In this document: piece after piece, positions 55,063 through 64,000 of the stretch | Numbering within the stretch: position 1 is the first letter of the stretch | Layout of the letters: every line of letters starts with the position of its first letter | Assembly: GCF_014193655.1 (NCBI RefSeq) | Contig: NZ_JACHZQ010000003.1 | Coordinates: 1-64,000, forward strand | Source: Rhizobium sp. BK313 | GTDB lineage: Bacteria; Pseudomonadota; Alphaproteobacteria; Rhizobiales; Rhizobiaceae | DNA length: 64,000 bases | Direction of reading: 5' to 3' | Program-made: the position numbers and the translations under genes | The notes under the pieces: model-generated | What the model saw: only the letters and a program-made list of their open reading frames with translations | The model's database searches: none | What the model was told of the DNA's origin: nothing

Positions 55063-56451
55063 TTAAGCCGCGAGCGCGTCGAGGATGCGGATCCAAGAGC
55101 GGATGCCCTTGTGATAGGACTTCAGCTCGTATTTCTCATTTGGCGAATGGATACGGTCGTCGGCGAGGCCGAAACCGACAAGCAGGGATTCCATGCCAAG
55201 CATCTTCTGGAAATCGCCGACGATCGGGATCGATCCGCCCATGCCGATAACGATAGCCGGCTTTGGCCACTCGTTGGAAAGGGCGTTCTTTGCCTTGGTC
55301 AGCACCGGCGAATCGTAGGACAACTGGATTGCCGGCGAGGCGCCGTGCGCATGGAATTCCACCGAGCAGTCGGCCGGAACCTGCGAACGGACATAAGCGC
55401 GGAAGCTCTCGCGGATTGCAGCCGGGTTCTGCTGCCCCACGAGACGGAACGATACCTTCGCCGATGCCTTGGCGGCGATCACGGTCTTGAAGCCCGCGCC
55501 GGTATAGCCGCCCGAGATGCCATTCACCTCAGCGGTCGGCCGTGCCCAGGTCAGTTCCATTACCGAACGGCCCTTTTCACCCGAAGGAATGGATAGGCCC
55601 ACTTCACCGAGGAATTTCTCCGTCGTCATGCCGAGCGTTTCCCACGAGGCCTTGATATTGCTCGGCGTCTCTTCGACGCCGTCATAAAAGCCGTCGAGCG
55701 TGATGCGGCCGGTTTCGTCGTGCAGGCCGGCTAGAATGTTGGCGAGGATATGGATGGGATTGGCGGCAGCGCCGCCGAACATGCCGGAATGCAGGTCTCG
55801 GTCGGCAGCATTGATGGTGACTTCTTCACCGACGAGGCCGCGCAAGCCGGCCGAGATCGCAGGTGTATCGCCGTCCCACATGCCGGTGTCGCAGACCAGC
55901 GCATAGTCCGCCTTCAGCTCGGCGGCATTGGCTTCGAGGAAAGGCTTCAGCGACGGTGAGCCGGATTCCTCTTCGCCTTCGAACAGGATGGTGATCCTGA
56001 CCGGAAGCGCACCCTTGATTTCCTTATAGGCGCGAACGGCTTCGACAAACGTCATCAACTGGCCTTTGTCATCGGAAGTGCCGCGGCCGGTCAGGATCTT
56101 GCGGCCAGTCCCCATGTCCTTGATGGCAGGCGCGAAAGGATCGCTCTCCCAAAGCTCGATCGGATCGACCGGCTGCACGTCATAGTGGCCGTAGAAAAGA
56201 ACATGCGGCGCATCGGCGCTCGCCGCGTCGTGATGGGCGACAACCATCGGGTGGCCCGACGTATCCCGCACGGAGGCAGTGAAGCCGAGCGAGTTCAGAT
56301 AGGCAACCAGCCATTCCGCTGCCTTACGGCACTCCGCCTTGAAGGCCGGATCGGTCGAGATGGATTTGATGCGCAGCAGTTCGAAGAGATTATCGAGGCT
56401 GGACGGAAGGTTCTGATCAGCACGGTCGAGAATGGGCGATACATCAGTCAT
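55063..56451 (-). CDS. M20 family dipeptidase
   Basis: A 462-residue metallopeptidase of the M20/ArgE-DapE-CPG2 clan. Metal and catalytic motifs are FYGHYDVQPVDP, GRGTSDDKGQ, FEGEEESGSPSL and DYALVCDTG, with a dimerisation domain in the middle (LHSGMFGGAAANPIH). It probably cleaves dipeptides in the cytoplasm. AAGGAG lies seven bases before the ATG. Confidence 0.92.
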   Translation of the reverse strand: MTDVSPILDRADQNLPSSLDNLFELLRIKSISTDPAFKAECRKAAEWLVAYLNSLGFTASVRDTSGHPMVVAHHDAASADAPHVLFYGHYDVQPVDPIELWESDPFAPAIKDMGTGRKILTGRGTSDDKGQLMTFVEAVRAYKEIKGALPVRITILFEGEEESGSPSLKPFLEANAAELKADYALVCDTGMWDGDTPAISAGLRGLVGEEVTINAADRDLHSGMFGGAAANPIHILANILAGLHDETGRITLDGFYDGVEETPSNIKASWETLGMTTEKFLGEVGLSIPSGEKGRSVMELTWARPTAEVNGISGGYTGAGFKTVIAAKASAKVSFRLVGQQNPAAIRESFRAYVRSQVPADCSVEFHAHGASPAIQLSYDSPVLTKAKNALSNEWPKPAIVIGMGGSIPIVGDFQKMLGMESLLVGFGLADDRIHSPNEKYELKSYHKGIRSWIRILDALAA

Positions 56452-56573
56452 ATCCGACTCCTTACATGGAAATTGGCCGGACGATAGACCAAAGCCGATC
56501 CGGTTTCGAGGCAGGAAAATCGAAAATTTCCAAATGCCCTGTCAATCGGATAGGACACGCGGCGCTAGAGCAT

Positions 56574-56668
56574 CACGATTTTAGGTGGAATCGCCGGATG
56601 GCGGATAAGATGCTCTGGATTGAAAAGACTGGATCGACCTTTGTGCGTTCAGATCAACGCACGGCGCA
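56574..56668. repeat. Dispersed rhizobial intergenic repeat
   Basis: Shares AAGATGCTCT and ACCTTTGTGCGTTCAGAT, in order and spacing, with 28195-28285. It runs up to the MarR gene stop. Confidence 0.55.
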
Positions 56669-57100
56669 CTAGAGATGCTTGGCGTTTTCCAGGATGCGCC
56701 GGACATATTCGAGCAGCAGCTCGCGCTCGAAGGTGCGAAAACCTCTGAACAACTCCTTGTCCGCCGCCATCGCTGCTTCCACGGCTTCCGTCTGCATGGC
56801 GGTGGCCTTGCCGGTCAGGAAAACCAGTTGCGCGCGTTTATCCGCTGGATGCGGTCGGCGTTCCACCAGCCCATCTCGCTCCATGCGCGACAACGTATTG
56901 GCCATTGTCGCCTGCTCGATGTCGACGCGCTCCAGCAATTGTTTCTGCGTCAGCCCGTCTTCGGACCATAGTTCGAGCAGTATCGGGAACTGACCAGGTG
57001 AAAAACCGAGCCCTGCCGCCCGTTGTTGCAACGAGCGGGCAAATCCCTTCGCCATTTGATTGGCAAGGTAGGCCGCAGAGTCCATCCGGTTAAATCCCAT
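56669..57100 (-). CDS. MarR family regulator
   Basis: A 143-residue winged-helix repressor; the DNA-binding part includes GLTQKQLLERVDIEQATMAN and the wing RPHPADKRAQLVFLT. The ATG at 57100 (MGFNRMDSAAYL) is likely; another ATG at 57085 is possible. Its place next to the sRNA and polA fits the conserved rhizobial order. Confidence 0.88.
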   Translation of the reverse strand: MGFNRMDSAAYLANQMAKGFARSLQQRAAGLGFSPGQFPILLELWSEDGLTQKQLLERVDIEQATMANTLSRMERDGLVERRPHPADKRAQLVFLTGKATAMQTEAVEAAMAADKELFRGFRTFERELLLEYVRRILENAKHL

Positions 57101-57225
57101 GATTGTAAGTATGCCCGTATTTTGGAGCAAGACAATCAGCAAATCTTGGGTGGGGGCGTCTGAGACGGGCCAAATTCTGGTGGTATTTTACGTTTTGATT
57201 TGCTGGCTATGTGAATGAATTCTAA

Positions 57226-57375
57226 TAGAAAAGCCGCCATGGCCTGGAGGGGGGACCATGGCGGCTCTAAAAGGGGGACAAAGGCCCGGAGAGGGGGATA
57301 GGCCTTTGTCCAAGTCTGACATGGCGGGGGACAGGCCGGTTGTCAGACCCTCGGCGTAATCAATCGCCGGTGAGT
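57226..57375 (-). ncRNA. ecpR1: EcpR1-like trans-acting sRNA (alpha-r7 family)
   Basis: Three strong hairpins in a row on the minus strand: GTCTGACA/TGTCAGAC (57348-57314), GGACAAAGGCC/GGCCTTTGTCC (57311-57276) and AGCCGCCATGG/CCATGGCGGCT (57266-57232) followed by TTTTCTAT, an intrinsic terminator. All three loops carry runs of C with CTCC or CGCC, fit to pair with Shine-Dalgarno sequences. From memory, rhizobial EcpR1/Smr7C lies between polA and a MarR-type gene and represses cell-cycle mRNAs (dnaA, gcrA). The 5' end is an estimate. Nothing else was found in 57101-57530. Confidence 0.8.
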
Positions 57376-57530
57376 ATGAAATGTGGCTCCAAATATGGTT
57401 TTTCAAGGGAATCCGCAGATTAGATTGATTAAAAATTGGTAACGTTTCAGTGAGAGATTTCGCCCTTCCGCACATCGCCTGATGGAACTTTATATGGACG
57501 TTGGAGATGCGCCACGCTATCCATGCTTTC

Positions 57531-60500
57531 ATGAAAAAAGGTGATCATCTCTTCCTCGTCGACGGCTCCGGGTTCATTTTCCGGGCCTTCCATGCTCTAC
57601 CGCCGCTGACGCGCAAATCCGATGGATTGCCGGTCGGCGCTGTCTCCGGTTTTTGCAACATGCTGTGGAAGCTGATGACCTCGGCGCGCGATACTTCGGT
57701 TGGGGTCACACCGACACATTTTGCGGTCATTTTCGACTACTCCTCGAAGACATTCCGCAAGGAGATCTACGATGCCTATAAGGCGAACCGAGCCGCACCG
57801 CCGGAAGAGCTGATCCCGCAATTCGGGCTCATCCGTGAGGCGACGCGCGCCTTCAATCTGCCTTGCATCGAGACCGACGGCTTCGAGGCCGACGACATCA
57901 TTGCCACCTATGCGCGTCAGGCCGAGGCGAACGGCGCCGACGTCACCATCATCTCCTCGGACAAGGACCTGATGCAGCTCGTCACCCCCATGGTCCACAT
58001 GTACGACAGCATGAAGGACAAGCAGATCGGTATCCCCGATGTCATCGAGAAATGGGGCGTACCGCCGGAAAAGATGATCGATCTGCAGGCCTTGACCGGA
58101 GATTCGGTCGACAACGTGCCAGGCATTCCCGGCATCGGCCCGAAGACGGCGGCACAGTTGCTGGAAGAGTTCGGCGATCTCGATACGCTGCTTGCCCGTG
58201 CCAGCGAGATCAAGCAACAGAAGCGCCGCGAAAACATCGTCGCCAATGCCGATCTCGCCCGGATTTCTCGGCAGTTGGTGACGCTCAGGACCGATGTGCC
58301 GCTCGAACTGCCGCTGGACTCGTTGGTACTCGAACCGCAGAACGGGCCGAAACTGATCGGCTTCCTGAAGGCGATGGAATTCACTTCGCTGACGCGCCGT
58401 GTCGCCGATGCCTGCGATTGCGATGCCGCGGCGATCGAAGCATCAAACGTCAAGGTCGAGTGGGGCGATACCGCCCATGGTCCCGACCTCGATGTCGGTG
58501 AAAATGTCGACCTCGTTGCCGGCAGTGTGGTCGCAGCCGAGGGCGCTTCCGTTCCTGCGCCCGTGGTCAAGTCTCGTATGGCATCGGAAAGCGCTGCCGA
58601 GCCCGCCGAACTCGCCAAGGCGCGGGCAGCAAGTTTTGCCACCGCGCCAATCGATCACTCTAAGTATGTCACCATCCGTGATGTGGCCGTTCTGGACCAA
58701 TGGATTGCGGACGCGCGTGAAACCGGGATCGTCGCCTTCGACACTGAGACGACCTCGCTCGATGCCATGCAAGCCGAAATCGCCGGCTTTTCGCTCGCGA
58801 TCGCCGATAACCGAAACGATCCTTCGGGTACCTCCATTCGCGCTGCGTACGTCCCGATCGGCCACAAGAACGGCGTCGGCGATCTGCTCGGCGGCGGCCT
58901 GGCGGACAATCAGATCCCGCTGCGCGATGCCCTGCCGAGACTGAAGGACCTGCTCGAAGACGTCTCTATACTGAAGATCGCGCAGAACCTGAAATACGAC
59001 TATCTGCTGATGAAGCGCTATGGCATCGAGCTCAAGGCCTTCGATGACACGATGCTGCTTTCCTACGTGCTCGATGGCGGCGCCAACGCTACGCACGGCA
59101 TGGACAGCCTGTCGGAGCGCTGGCTCGGGCACACGCCGATCGCCTACAAGGATGTCGCCGGCAGCGGCAAATCCAACCTCACCTTCGATCTCGTCGATAT
59201 CGACCGCGCCACCACCTACGCCGCCGAAGATGCGGATGTGACGCTGCGGCTCTGGCTGGTACTGAAGCCGCGGCTGGCGGCGGAAAAGCTTACCAGTGTC
59301 TATGAGCGCCTGGAACGCCCGCTGGTGCCGGTTCTCGCTCACATGGAAGAGCGCGGCATCACCATCGACCGGCAGATCCTGTCGCGGCTCTCCGGCGAGC
59401 TGGCGCAAGGTGCTGCCGCCCTGGAGGACGAGATTTACACCCTAGCCGGCGAGCGCTTCAACATCGGCTCGCCGAAGCAGCTCGGCGATATTCTCTTTGG
59501 CAAGATGGGCCTTGCTGGCGGCAACAAAACCAAGACCGGGCAATGGTCGACCTCGGCGCAAGTGCTGGAAGACCTGGCGGCTGCCGGCTTCGAGCTGCCG
59601 CGAAAAATCGTCGACTGGCGCCAGCTCACCAAGCTGAAATCTACCTATACCGATGCGTTGCCGGGCTACGTCCACCCCGAGACCAAGCGCGTCCACACTT
59701 CCTATTCGCTGGCTTCGACCACGACCGGGCGCCTGTCCTCCTCCGAGCCGAACCTGCAGAACATTCCGGTGCGCACCGCCGAAGGCCGCAAGATCCGCAC
59801 GGCTTTCATCTCGACGCCGGGCCATAAGCTGATCTCTGCGGACTACAGCCAGATCGAACTGCGTGTGCTGGCGCATGTCGCCAATATTCCGCAGCTCGAG
59901 CAGGCTTTCGCCGACGGCGTCGATATTCACGCCATGACGGCCTCGGAAATGTTCAGCGTGCCCATCGAGGGCATGCCGAGCGAAGTGCGCCGCCGCGCCA
60001 AGGCGATCAATTTCGGCATCATCTACGGCATTTCCGCCTTTGGCCTCGCCAATCAGCTATCGATCGAGCGCTCGGAGGCGGGCGACTATATCAAGCGGTA
60101 CTTCGAGCGTTTCCCCGGCATCCGCGACTACATGGAAAGCACCAAGGCGGCTGCACGCGACAAGGGCTATGTCGAGACCATCTTCGGCCGCCGCGTGCAC
60201 TTTCCGGAAATCCGCTCCTCCAATCCGTCGGTGCGTGCCTTCAACGAACGCGCCTCGATCAACGCACCGATCCAGGGTTCGGCCGCCGACGTCATCCGCC
60301 GCGCCATGATCAAGATGGAGCCGGCGCTTGCTGCAGCCGGCCTTGCCGATCGCGTGCGCATGCTATTGCAAGTACACGACGAACTGATCTTCGAAGTCGA
60401 AGACGCCGATGTCGAACGCTCTACGCCGATCATCGTCTCGGTGATGGAAAATGCCGCCATGCCGGCGGTCGATATGTCCGTGCCGCTGAAGGTGGACGCC

Positions 60501-60533
60501 CGCGCCGCCAACAATTGGGACGAGGCGCACTGA
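57531..60533 (+). CDS. polA: DNA polymerase I
   Basis: A 1000-residue protein with all three domains. The 5'-3' nuclease spans ~1-290 (VDGSGFIFRAFHALPPLTRK, DGFEADDIIA, SSDKDLMQLV). The 3'-5' exonuclease has FDTETTSLD near 403, NLKYDYLLMKRYG and AAEDADVTLRL, so proofreading residues appear intact. Polymerase motifs are A (DYSQIELRVLAH, near 770), B (RRRAKAINFGIIYG, near 820) and C (VHDELIFE, near 949). It works in repair and Okazaki fragment processing. The ATG at 57531 is favoured; in-frame ATGs up to 30 bases upstream exist without better ribosome sites. Confidence 0.97.
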   Translation: MKKGDHLFLVDGSGFIFRAFHALPPLTRKSDGLPVGAVSGFCNMLWKLMTSARDTSVGVTPTHFAVIFDYSSKTFRKEIYDAYKANRAAPPEELIPQFGLIREATRAFNLPCIETDGFEADDIIATYARQAEANGADVTIISSDKDLMQLVTPMVHMYDSMKDKQIGIPDVIEKWGVPPEKMIDLQALTGDSVDNVPGIPGIGPKTAAQLLEEFGDLDTLLARASEIKQQKRRENIVANADLARISRQLVTLRTDVPLELPLDSLVLEPQNGPKLIGFLKAMEFTSLTRRVADACDCDAAAIEASNVKVEWGDTAHGPDLDVGENVDLVAGSVVAAEGASVPAPVVKSRMASESAAEPAELAKARAASFATAPIDHSKYVTIRDVAVLDQWIADARETGIVAFDTETTSLDAMQAEIAGFSLAIADNRNDPSGTSIRAAYVPIGHKNGVGDLLGGGLADNQIPLRDALPRLKDLLEDVSILKIAQNLKYDYLLMKRYGIELKAFDDTMLLSYVLDGGANATHGMDSLSERWLGHTPIAYKDVAGSGKSNLTFDLVDIDRATTYAAEDADVTLRLWLVLKPRLAAEKLTSVYERLERPLVPVLAHMEERGITIDRQILSRLSGELAQGAAALEDEIYTLAGERFNIGSPKQLGDILFGKMGLAGGNKTKTGQWSTSAQVLEDLAAAGFELPRKIVDWRQLTKLKSTYTDALPGYVHPETKRVHTSYSLASTTTGRLSSSEPNLQNIPVRTAEGRKIRTAFISTPGHKLISADYSQIELRVLAHVANIPQLEQAFADGVDIHAMTASEMFSVPIEGMPSEVRRRAKAINFGIIYGISAFGLANQLSIERSEAGDYIKRYFERFPGIRDYMESTKAAARDKGYVETIFGRRVHFPEIRSSNPSVRAFNERASINAPIQGSAADVIRRAMIKMEPALAAAGLADRVRMLLQVHDELIFEVEDADVERSTPIIVSVMENAAMPAVDMSVPLKVDARAANNWDEAH

Positions 60534-60553
60534 GAAGTGGGTCGACGCGATCC

Positions 60554-61156
60554 CTACCGCTTTATGAGCGCTTCCAGCTCGGCGACGATCGAGCGGCCGG
60601 CCTCGTCGAGCGTGCCGCTATTGTCGATATTGGCGACGTCGTAGCCGCCCTTGACGGTGAGTGAGCTACGTTCCAGCCGCTTCAGCACATCCTCGCGACT
60701 CTCGCGGCCGCGCGCCATCAGCCGCTCGGCCAATACTTCACGCTGCGCCGTGACGTTGATGATCTTCAACCGCGGAAAGACAGCTTGAAAACGGTCGAGC
60801 ACTGAGCGTGAGCCATTTGCGACAACAAGATGGCCGCGTGCGAGCTCGTCGCTGACGGTTGCCGGGATGCCATATTTCAGGCCGTGTGCTTCCCAGGAGA
60901 CGGCAAAGGCGCCGGCGTGTTCCATAGCGTCGAAATCGGCGTCCGAGACGCTTTTGTGATCCTCGTTACCGGCATCGCCCTCTCGCGTGATGACGCGGCG
61001 GACGAAATGGATATCCGATCGGCCGGCAAAATGCCGGGCCGCGAGATTCATCAGCGTATCTTTGCCGGCACCGCTGGGGCCGACCACAACGGCCATAATG
61101 CCGGCCGTCTTGGCCGCCAGGTTCTTAGCCGGCTCGATGTTGGCTTCGAGCGTCAT
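60554..61156 (-). CDS. phnN: Ribose 1,5-bisphosphate phosphokinase PhnN
   Basis: A 200-residue kinase related to guanylate kinase. Walker A is VVGPSGAGKDTLM near residue 25. It phosphorylates ribose 1,5-bisphosphate to PRPP, the last step of C-P lyase phosphonate breakdown. Its start overlaps the phnM stop as ATGA. It converges on polA, 20 bases away. Confidence 0.93.
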   Translation of the reverse strand: MTLEANIEPAKNLAAKTAGIMAVVVGPSGAGKDTLMNLAARHFAGRSDIHFVRRVITREGDAGNEDHKSVSDADFDAMEHAGAFAVSWEAHGLKYGIPATVSDELARGHLVVANGSRSVLDRFQAVFPRLKIINVTAQREVLAERLMARGRESREDVLKRLERSSLTVKGGYDVANIDNSGTLDEAGRSIVAELEALIKR

Positions 61157-62292
61157 GCGACACGCCGTCCTTCCCGCCAGACCGAACGCGTCACCGGTAC
61201 GCCATGATCGCGACGGACGCGCACGAGATCGGCGCGCAGACCTTCGGCGATGCGGCCACGGTCGTCCAGGCTGACGGTCTTCGCCGGGGTCGCGGTCACC
61301 ATGGCGATTGCCTGCGGCAACGAAATGCCCTCGACCTCGTCGGCAAGGATGAAGGGGGCGTGCAGCAGGCTGAGCGGCACGTAGTCCGAAGACAACACGT
61401 CAAGCACGCCGAGTTCGGCGAGATCGCGGGCAGCGATATTGCCGGAATGCGACTTGCCGCGCACGATGTTCGGCGCGCCCATCAGCACGCTCATGCCCGC
61501 GCCGTGCGAAGCCTTGGCGGCGTCGATGCTGGTCGGGAATTCCGCCAGCCGAACGCCATAGGCAACAGCCTCGTCAACATGGGCGAGCGTGGCGTCGTCG
61601 TGGCTGGCAATGGTGATGCCTCGTTCGGCGCAGACCTTCGAGATGGCGTCGCGATGCGGCGTCGCGTATTTGGCCGATTCTTCCTGGCGCTTGGCGACGA
61701 AGCGGGCGAAGGCCTCGTCGCTCAAGCCGCGCTTCTTCTGATAGTAGAAGATATACTGATCCATGGTCTGGAACTGGCGCTGGCCAGGGGCATGGTCCAT
61801 CAGCGAAACCAGACGAACGTAGGCGTCCTTTCTGAAGTCCTCGAAATGATCGAGAACATTGTCGGAAGAGACTTCGCAACGCAGGTGGATCAGGTGCTCG
61901 GCGCGCAGCCGGTCCTCGCGCTGTGCTGCCTGGATGGCATCGGCCATGTCACGCATTTCGCCGCGCTCGAAGCCGCCGTCTTCATCCGAGCCCATGCGCA
62001 GGCAGTCGAATACCGTGGTGATGCCCGACGTGACGATCTGGGCGTCATGCGCCTGAATGGCAGCCGTCTTGTTCCAGCGTACGCCCGGGCGCGGCGAATA
62101 GTGTGCTTCCAGATGATCCGTATGCAGCTCGACCAGGCCGGGGATCAGATAGTCGCCCTCGAAATCTTCGCCGATATCGGAATTGCCTTCGGAAATTTCG
62201 GCAATCCGTCCGTCGCGGATCAGTACCGAACCCTGAAGAACCTTGTCTTCGAGAACGATGCGGGCGTTGGAGAGGACGGTTTCTTTGGTCAT
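61153..62292 (-). CDS. phnM: Alpha-D-ribose 1-methylphosphonate 5-triphosphate diphosphatase PhnM
   Basis: A 379-residue amidohydrolase that removes pyrophosphate from ribose 1-methylphosphonate 5-triphosphate before C-P lyase. Metal motifs are PGLVELHTDHLEAHYSPRPG and HDDATLAHVDEA. The ATG at 62292 (MTKETVLSNARIVLEDK) gives the usual length; a 50-residue upstream extension is not supported. Confidence 0.93.
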   Translation of the reverse strand: MTKETVLSNARIVLEDKVLQGSVLIRDGRIAEISEGNSDIGEDFEGDYLIPGLVELHTDHLEAHYSPRPGVRWNKTAAIQAHDAQIVTSGITTVFDCLRMGSDEDGGFERGEMRDMADAIQAAQREDRLRAEHLIHLRCEVSSDNVLDHFEDFRKDAYVRLVSLMDHAPGQRQFQTMDQYIFYYQKKRGLSDEAFARFVAKRQEESAKYATPHRDAISKVCAERGITIASHDDATLAHVDEAVAYGVRLAEFPTSIDAAKASHGAGMSVLMGAPNIVRGKSHSGNIAARDLAELGVLDVLSSDYVPLSLLHAPFILADEVEGISLPQAIAMVTATPAKTVSLDDRGRIAEGLRADLVRVRRDHGVPVTRSVWREGRRVA

Positions 62293-62302
62293 GTCAGGTC
62301 TT

Positions 62303-62995
62303 TCAGCTTTGGGCGCCGGCAAGCGGCAGCCAGGAACGGACGGTAAAAGGCGCACCACGCTCTTCTTCGACGAAAACCGCAAGGCCGGAAATGGCGAGCG
62401 GCTTGCCGATATGCGCAGAGAAGCGGTCGCGCAGCAGGTCATGGATGCCGGCTTGTCGCTCTGTCGTGACCCTGCCTGTCAATGTCATATGGAAGCGGAA
62501 CTCGTCAAAGACATAAGGATAGCCCCAGCGCAGCAGGTTTGCGCGTTGCGGTTCGGTCAATCCTTCCGGCTTCCGCCGTGCAATATCACCATCCGAGAGG
62601 GCGGCGCGAAATGGTTCGAAGGTCTTGACCACGCGGGCGGCGAAATCCTGTAGTGTCGGATAGACGGCTCCCGGAACGAGCGCGAAGAAATGCCCGAGCT
62701 GGCCGAGCACGAGCTCAGGAATGGCAAAGGCCGGCGTGCGCGAGGCAAAATCGGCTGCCACCTCCAGAAGGTCGCGCTCGGTGACCGAGGTTGCGAGCTC
62801 GAAGGGTGCCTTCAGCGTGGCGTGAAACCCGTAACGGCTTGGCTCGGCAATGATCTCGGCATGGTCCTCCGGCACAGCGCCGATGGCCTTGTCGGAAAAA
62901 ATCTCGCCTGAAAAAGCATCGCGACCCAGCCAGCGGGCGGCAAGCGCCGTCAAGGGATCGGCTTTCGGCGGTGTAAAATAGAGAGCGTAGCGCAA
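62303..62995 (-). CDS. DUF1045 2H-phosphoesterase of phosphonate operons
   Basis: A 230-residue protein with two HxT motifs, GFHATLKAPF and FHMTLTGRV, the hallmark of the 2H phosphoesterase fold. DUF1045 proteins are found almost only in C-P lyase operons and may act on cyclic ribose phosphate intermediates. It precedes phnM by ten bases. Confidence 0.85.
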   Translation of the reverse strand: MRYALYFTPPKADPLTALAARWLGRDAFSGEIFSDKAIGAVPEDHAEIIAEPSRYGFHATLKAPFELATSVTERDLLEVAADFASRTPAFAIPELVLGQLGHFFALVPGAVYPTLQDFAARVVKTFEPFRAALSDGDIARRKPEGLTEPQRANLLRWGYPYVFDEFRFHMTLTGRVTTERQAGIHDLLRDRFSAHIGKPLAISGLAVFVEEERGAPFTVRSWLPLAGAQS

Positions 62996-63110
62996 GGCTA
63001 TATTCCTTGGAAAAATCGGCTGCGCGAAACATTGTTCGGTGATTTGGCGGCAAACCGCAAGTGAAGCGAGACAGGATCGAATCGAATCCGGCTAAGTCCG
63101 GCGCGACCGA

Positions 63111-63188
63111 TCCTATCATGCCCGGGCCTGCGCTAACGGATTCCCGTGACAAAATGATGATAGGAGGCGGCGATTAGCCGCCTTTTTT
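63111..63188 (+). ncRNA. Structured plus-strand element with terminator, possible sRNA
   Basis: TCCTATCAT (63111-63119) can pair with ATGATAGGA (63157-63165), directly followed by AGGCGGC-gatta-GCCGCCT and six T (63165-63188). The terminator is oriented for plus-strand transcripts, though both neighbours are on the minus strand. It may end a small RNA or block antisense transcription into phnE. On the minus strand it could also act as a hairpin after phnE. Confidence 0.35.
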
Positions 63189-64000
63189 CATCTGTTCTGC
63201 GTACCCATCAGGCGGGAGCGCAGCGCGTTGGATGCGGCGTCGAAAAGGAAGACGACGATCAGGATCAGCAGCACCATATAGGCGACGTTTTCCCAATTGG
63301 CGTTGGTGCGCATGGCCTCCCAAAGTTTCAGGCCGATACCGCCGGCGCCGACGGCGCCGATGATGGTGGCGCCGCGCACATTCGATTCCCACTGATAGAG
63401 CGTCTGGCTGACGATAACAGGAACGATCTGCGGCATGATGCCGTAGCGATGGACGAGGACCGTCGACGAGCCGGTGGATTTGACGCCTTCGCGCGGCTTG
63501 TTGTCGATGTTTTCCAGGCCCTCGGAATAGAGCTTGCCGAGCGTGCCGGTCTCGGTGAGGAAGATCGCGCCGCTGCCGGCGAGCGGGCCGGGGCCGAAGG
63601 CGCGGGTCAGGAACAGCGCCCAGATCAGCATGTCGACCGAGCGCAGGAAGTCGAAGAAGCGCTTCAGCACCTGATTGAGCAAGCGGTTCGGCGTGATGTT
63701 GCGCGCCGCGAGAAATGCCAGCGGGAAGCCGACGACCGAACCGAGCAACGTGCCGAGAAAGGCCATGACGATGGTCTGGAACAGCTTGGTCAGCACGTCG
63801 CCATGCTGCCAGGCGGAATTGTTCCAGAAGTTGTCGAAGGCGAGCGACAGATTGGATTCATCCGGCTTCAACCGCGGACCGGAGACGATCAGGCTGACGA
63901 CCTCACTCGCCGGCTTGTCGAAGAAGGGCGATTGCGTGTCGAAGATGAAATTGGCCCAGCCGAGGAAGCGCTTGCGGATCTTCACGCGGTCGGTGGAGAT
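63188..64000 (-). CDS. phnE: Phosphonate ABC transporter permease PhnE (partial)
   Basis: At least 270 residues, open to the window edge, so the true start lies beyond 64000. About five helices are visible, with the loop ESNVRGATIIGAVGAGGIG, which is the ATPase-contact region of PhnE proteins, and GTLLGSVVGFPLAFLAARN earlier. It imports phosphonates with PhnC and PhnD, probably encoded just outside. A gap of 192 bases separates it from DUF1045. Confidence 0.9.
   Translation of the reverse strand: MSTDRVKIRKRFLGWANFIFDTQSPFFDKPASEVVSLIVSGPRLKPDESNLSLAFDNFWNNSAWQHGDVLTKLFQTIVMAFLGTLLGSVVGFPLAFLAARNITPNRLLNQVLKRFFDFLRSVDMLIWALFLTRAFGPGPLAGSGAIFLTETGTLGKLYSEGLENIDNKPREGVKSTGSSTVLVHRYGIMPQIVPVIVSQTLYQWESNVRGATIIGAVGAGGIGLKLWEAMRTNANWENVAYMVLLILIVVFLFDAASNALRSRLMGTQNR

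Overview
The window looks like chromosomal or large-replicon DNA of a Rhizobiaceae member (Rhizobium/Agrobacterium/Sinorhizobium group). Evidence: GC-rich coding sequence with heavy use of ATGA/GTGA start-stop overlaps, a Ros/MucR zinc-finger regulator, a cyoABCD-SURF1 oxidase operon divergent from an MFS gene, a cobalamin riboswitch ahead of cbtBA, a phosphonate block (phnE, DUF1045, phnM, phnN), the arrangement MarR - EcpR1-type sRNA - polA, and dispersed rhizobial intergenic repeats. The species cannot be fixed from the sequence alone.

Layout. (1) 0.2-10.0 kb: a surface-glycan cassette. A plus-strand chain of six translationally coupled genes (glycosyltransferase, ABC exporter, two glycosyltransferases, methyltransferase, GT4 glycosyltransferase) converges on a minus-strand pair making nucleotide sugars (UDP-glucuronate decarboxylase plus a GalE/Uxe-type 4-epimerase). 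Each operon begins with a copy of the same ~250-bp structured leader, so the cassette is bounded by long inverted repeats; each leader carries a short ORF coupled to the first gene. (2) 10.3-17.8 kb: one gene for a 2511-residue protein built almost wholly from about 310 octapeptides with 80- and 136-residue higher-order repeats. (3) 18.1-24.0 kb: a polyamine/iron-type ABC importer divergent from an adenine-deaminase-like amidohydrolase. (4) 24.1-28.2 kb: a DUF2934 protein, a sugar-phosphate isomerase-like protein, and a signalling trio (EAL phosphodiesterase, Fis-HTH protein, MucR). (5) 28.3-33.0 kb: Pit phosphate permease, a small exported protein, the B12-controlled cbtBA operon and a histidine phosphatase. 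(6) 33.0-39.9 kb: SURF1, cyoDCBA and an MFS transporter. (7) 40.1-46.1 kb: lrgAB with a LysR regulator, and an iron-type ABC importer. (8) 46.2-57.1 kb: M20 amidohydrolase, then a LacI-controlled operon (binding protein, two permeases, ATPase, nucleoside hydrolase, adenine deaminase), an M20 dipeptidase and a MarR regulator. (9) 57.2-64.0 kb: sRNA, polA, and the phosphonate genes, with phnE running off the window end.

Functional links. The cassette in (1) probably makes or decorates a pentose-containing glycan. MucR and the c-di-GMP phosphodiesterase in (4) belong to classes that control exopolysaccharide and motility. Regions (3) and (8) hold paralogous importer plus adenine-deaminase systems, suggesting two purine or nucleoside salvage routes. 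The most unusual items are the octapeptide protein and the duplicated inverted leader with its coupled mini-ORF. No prophage, CRISPR array, recognisable transposase or toxin-antitoxin pair was found.
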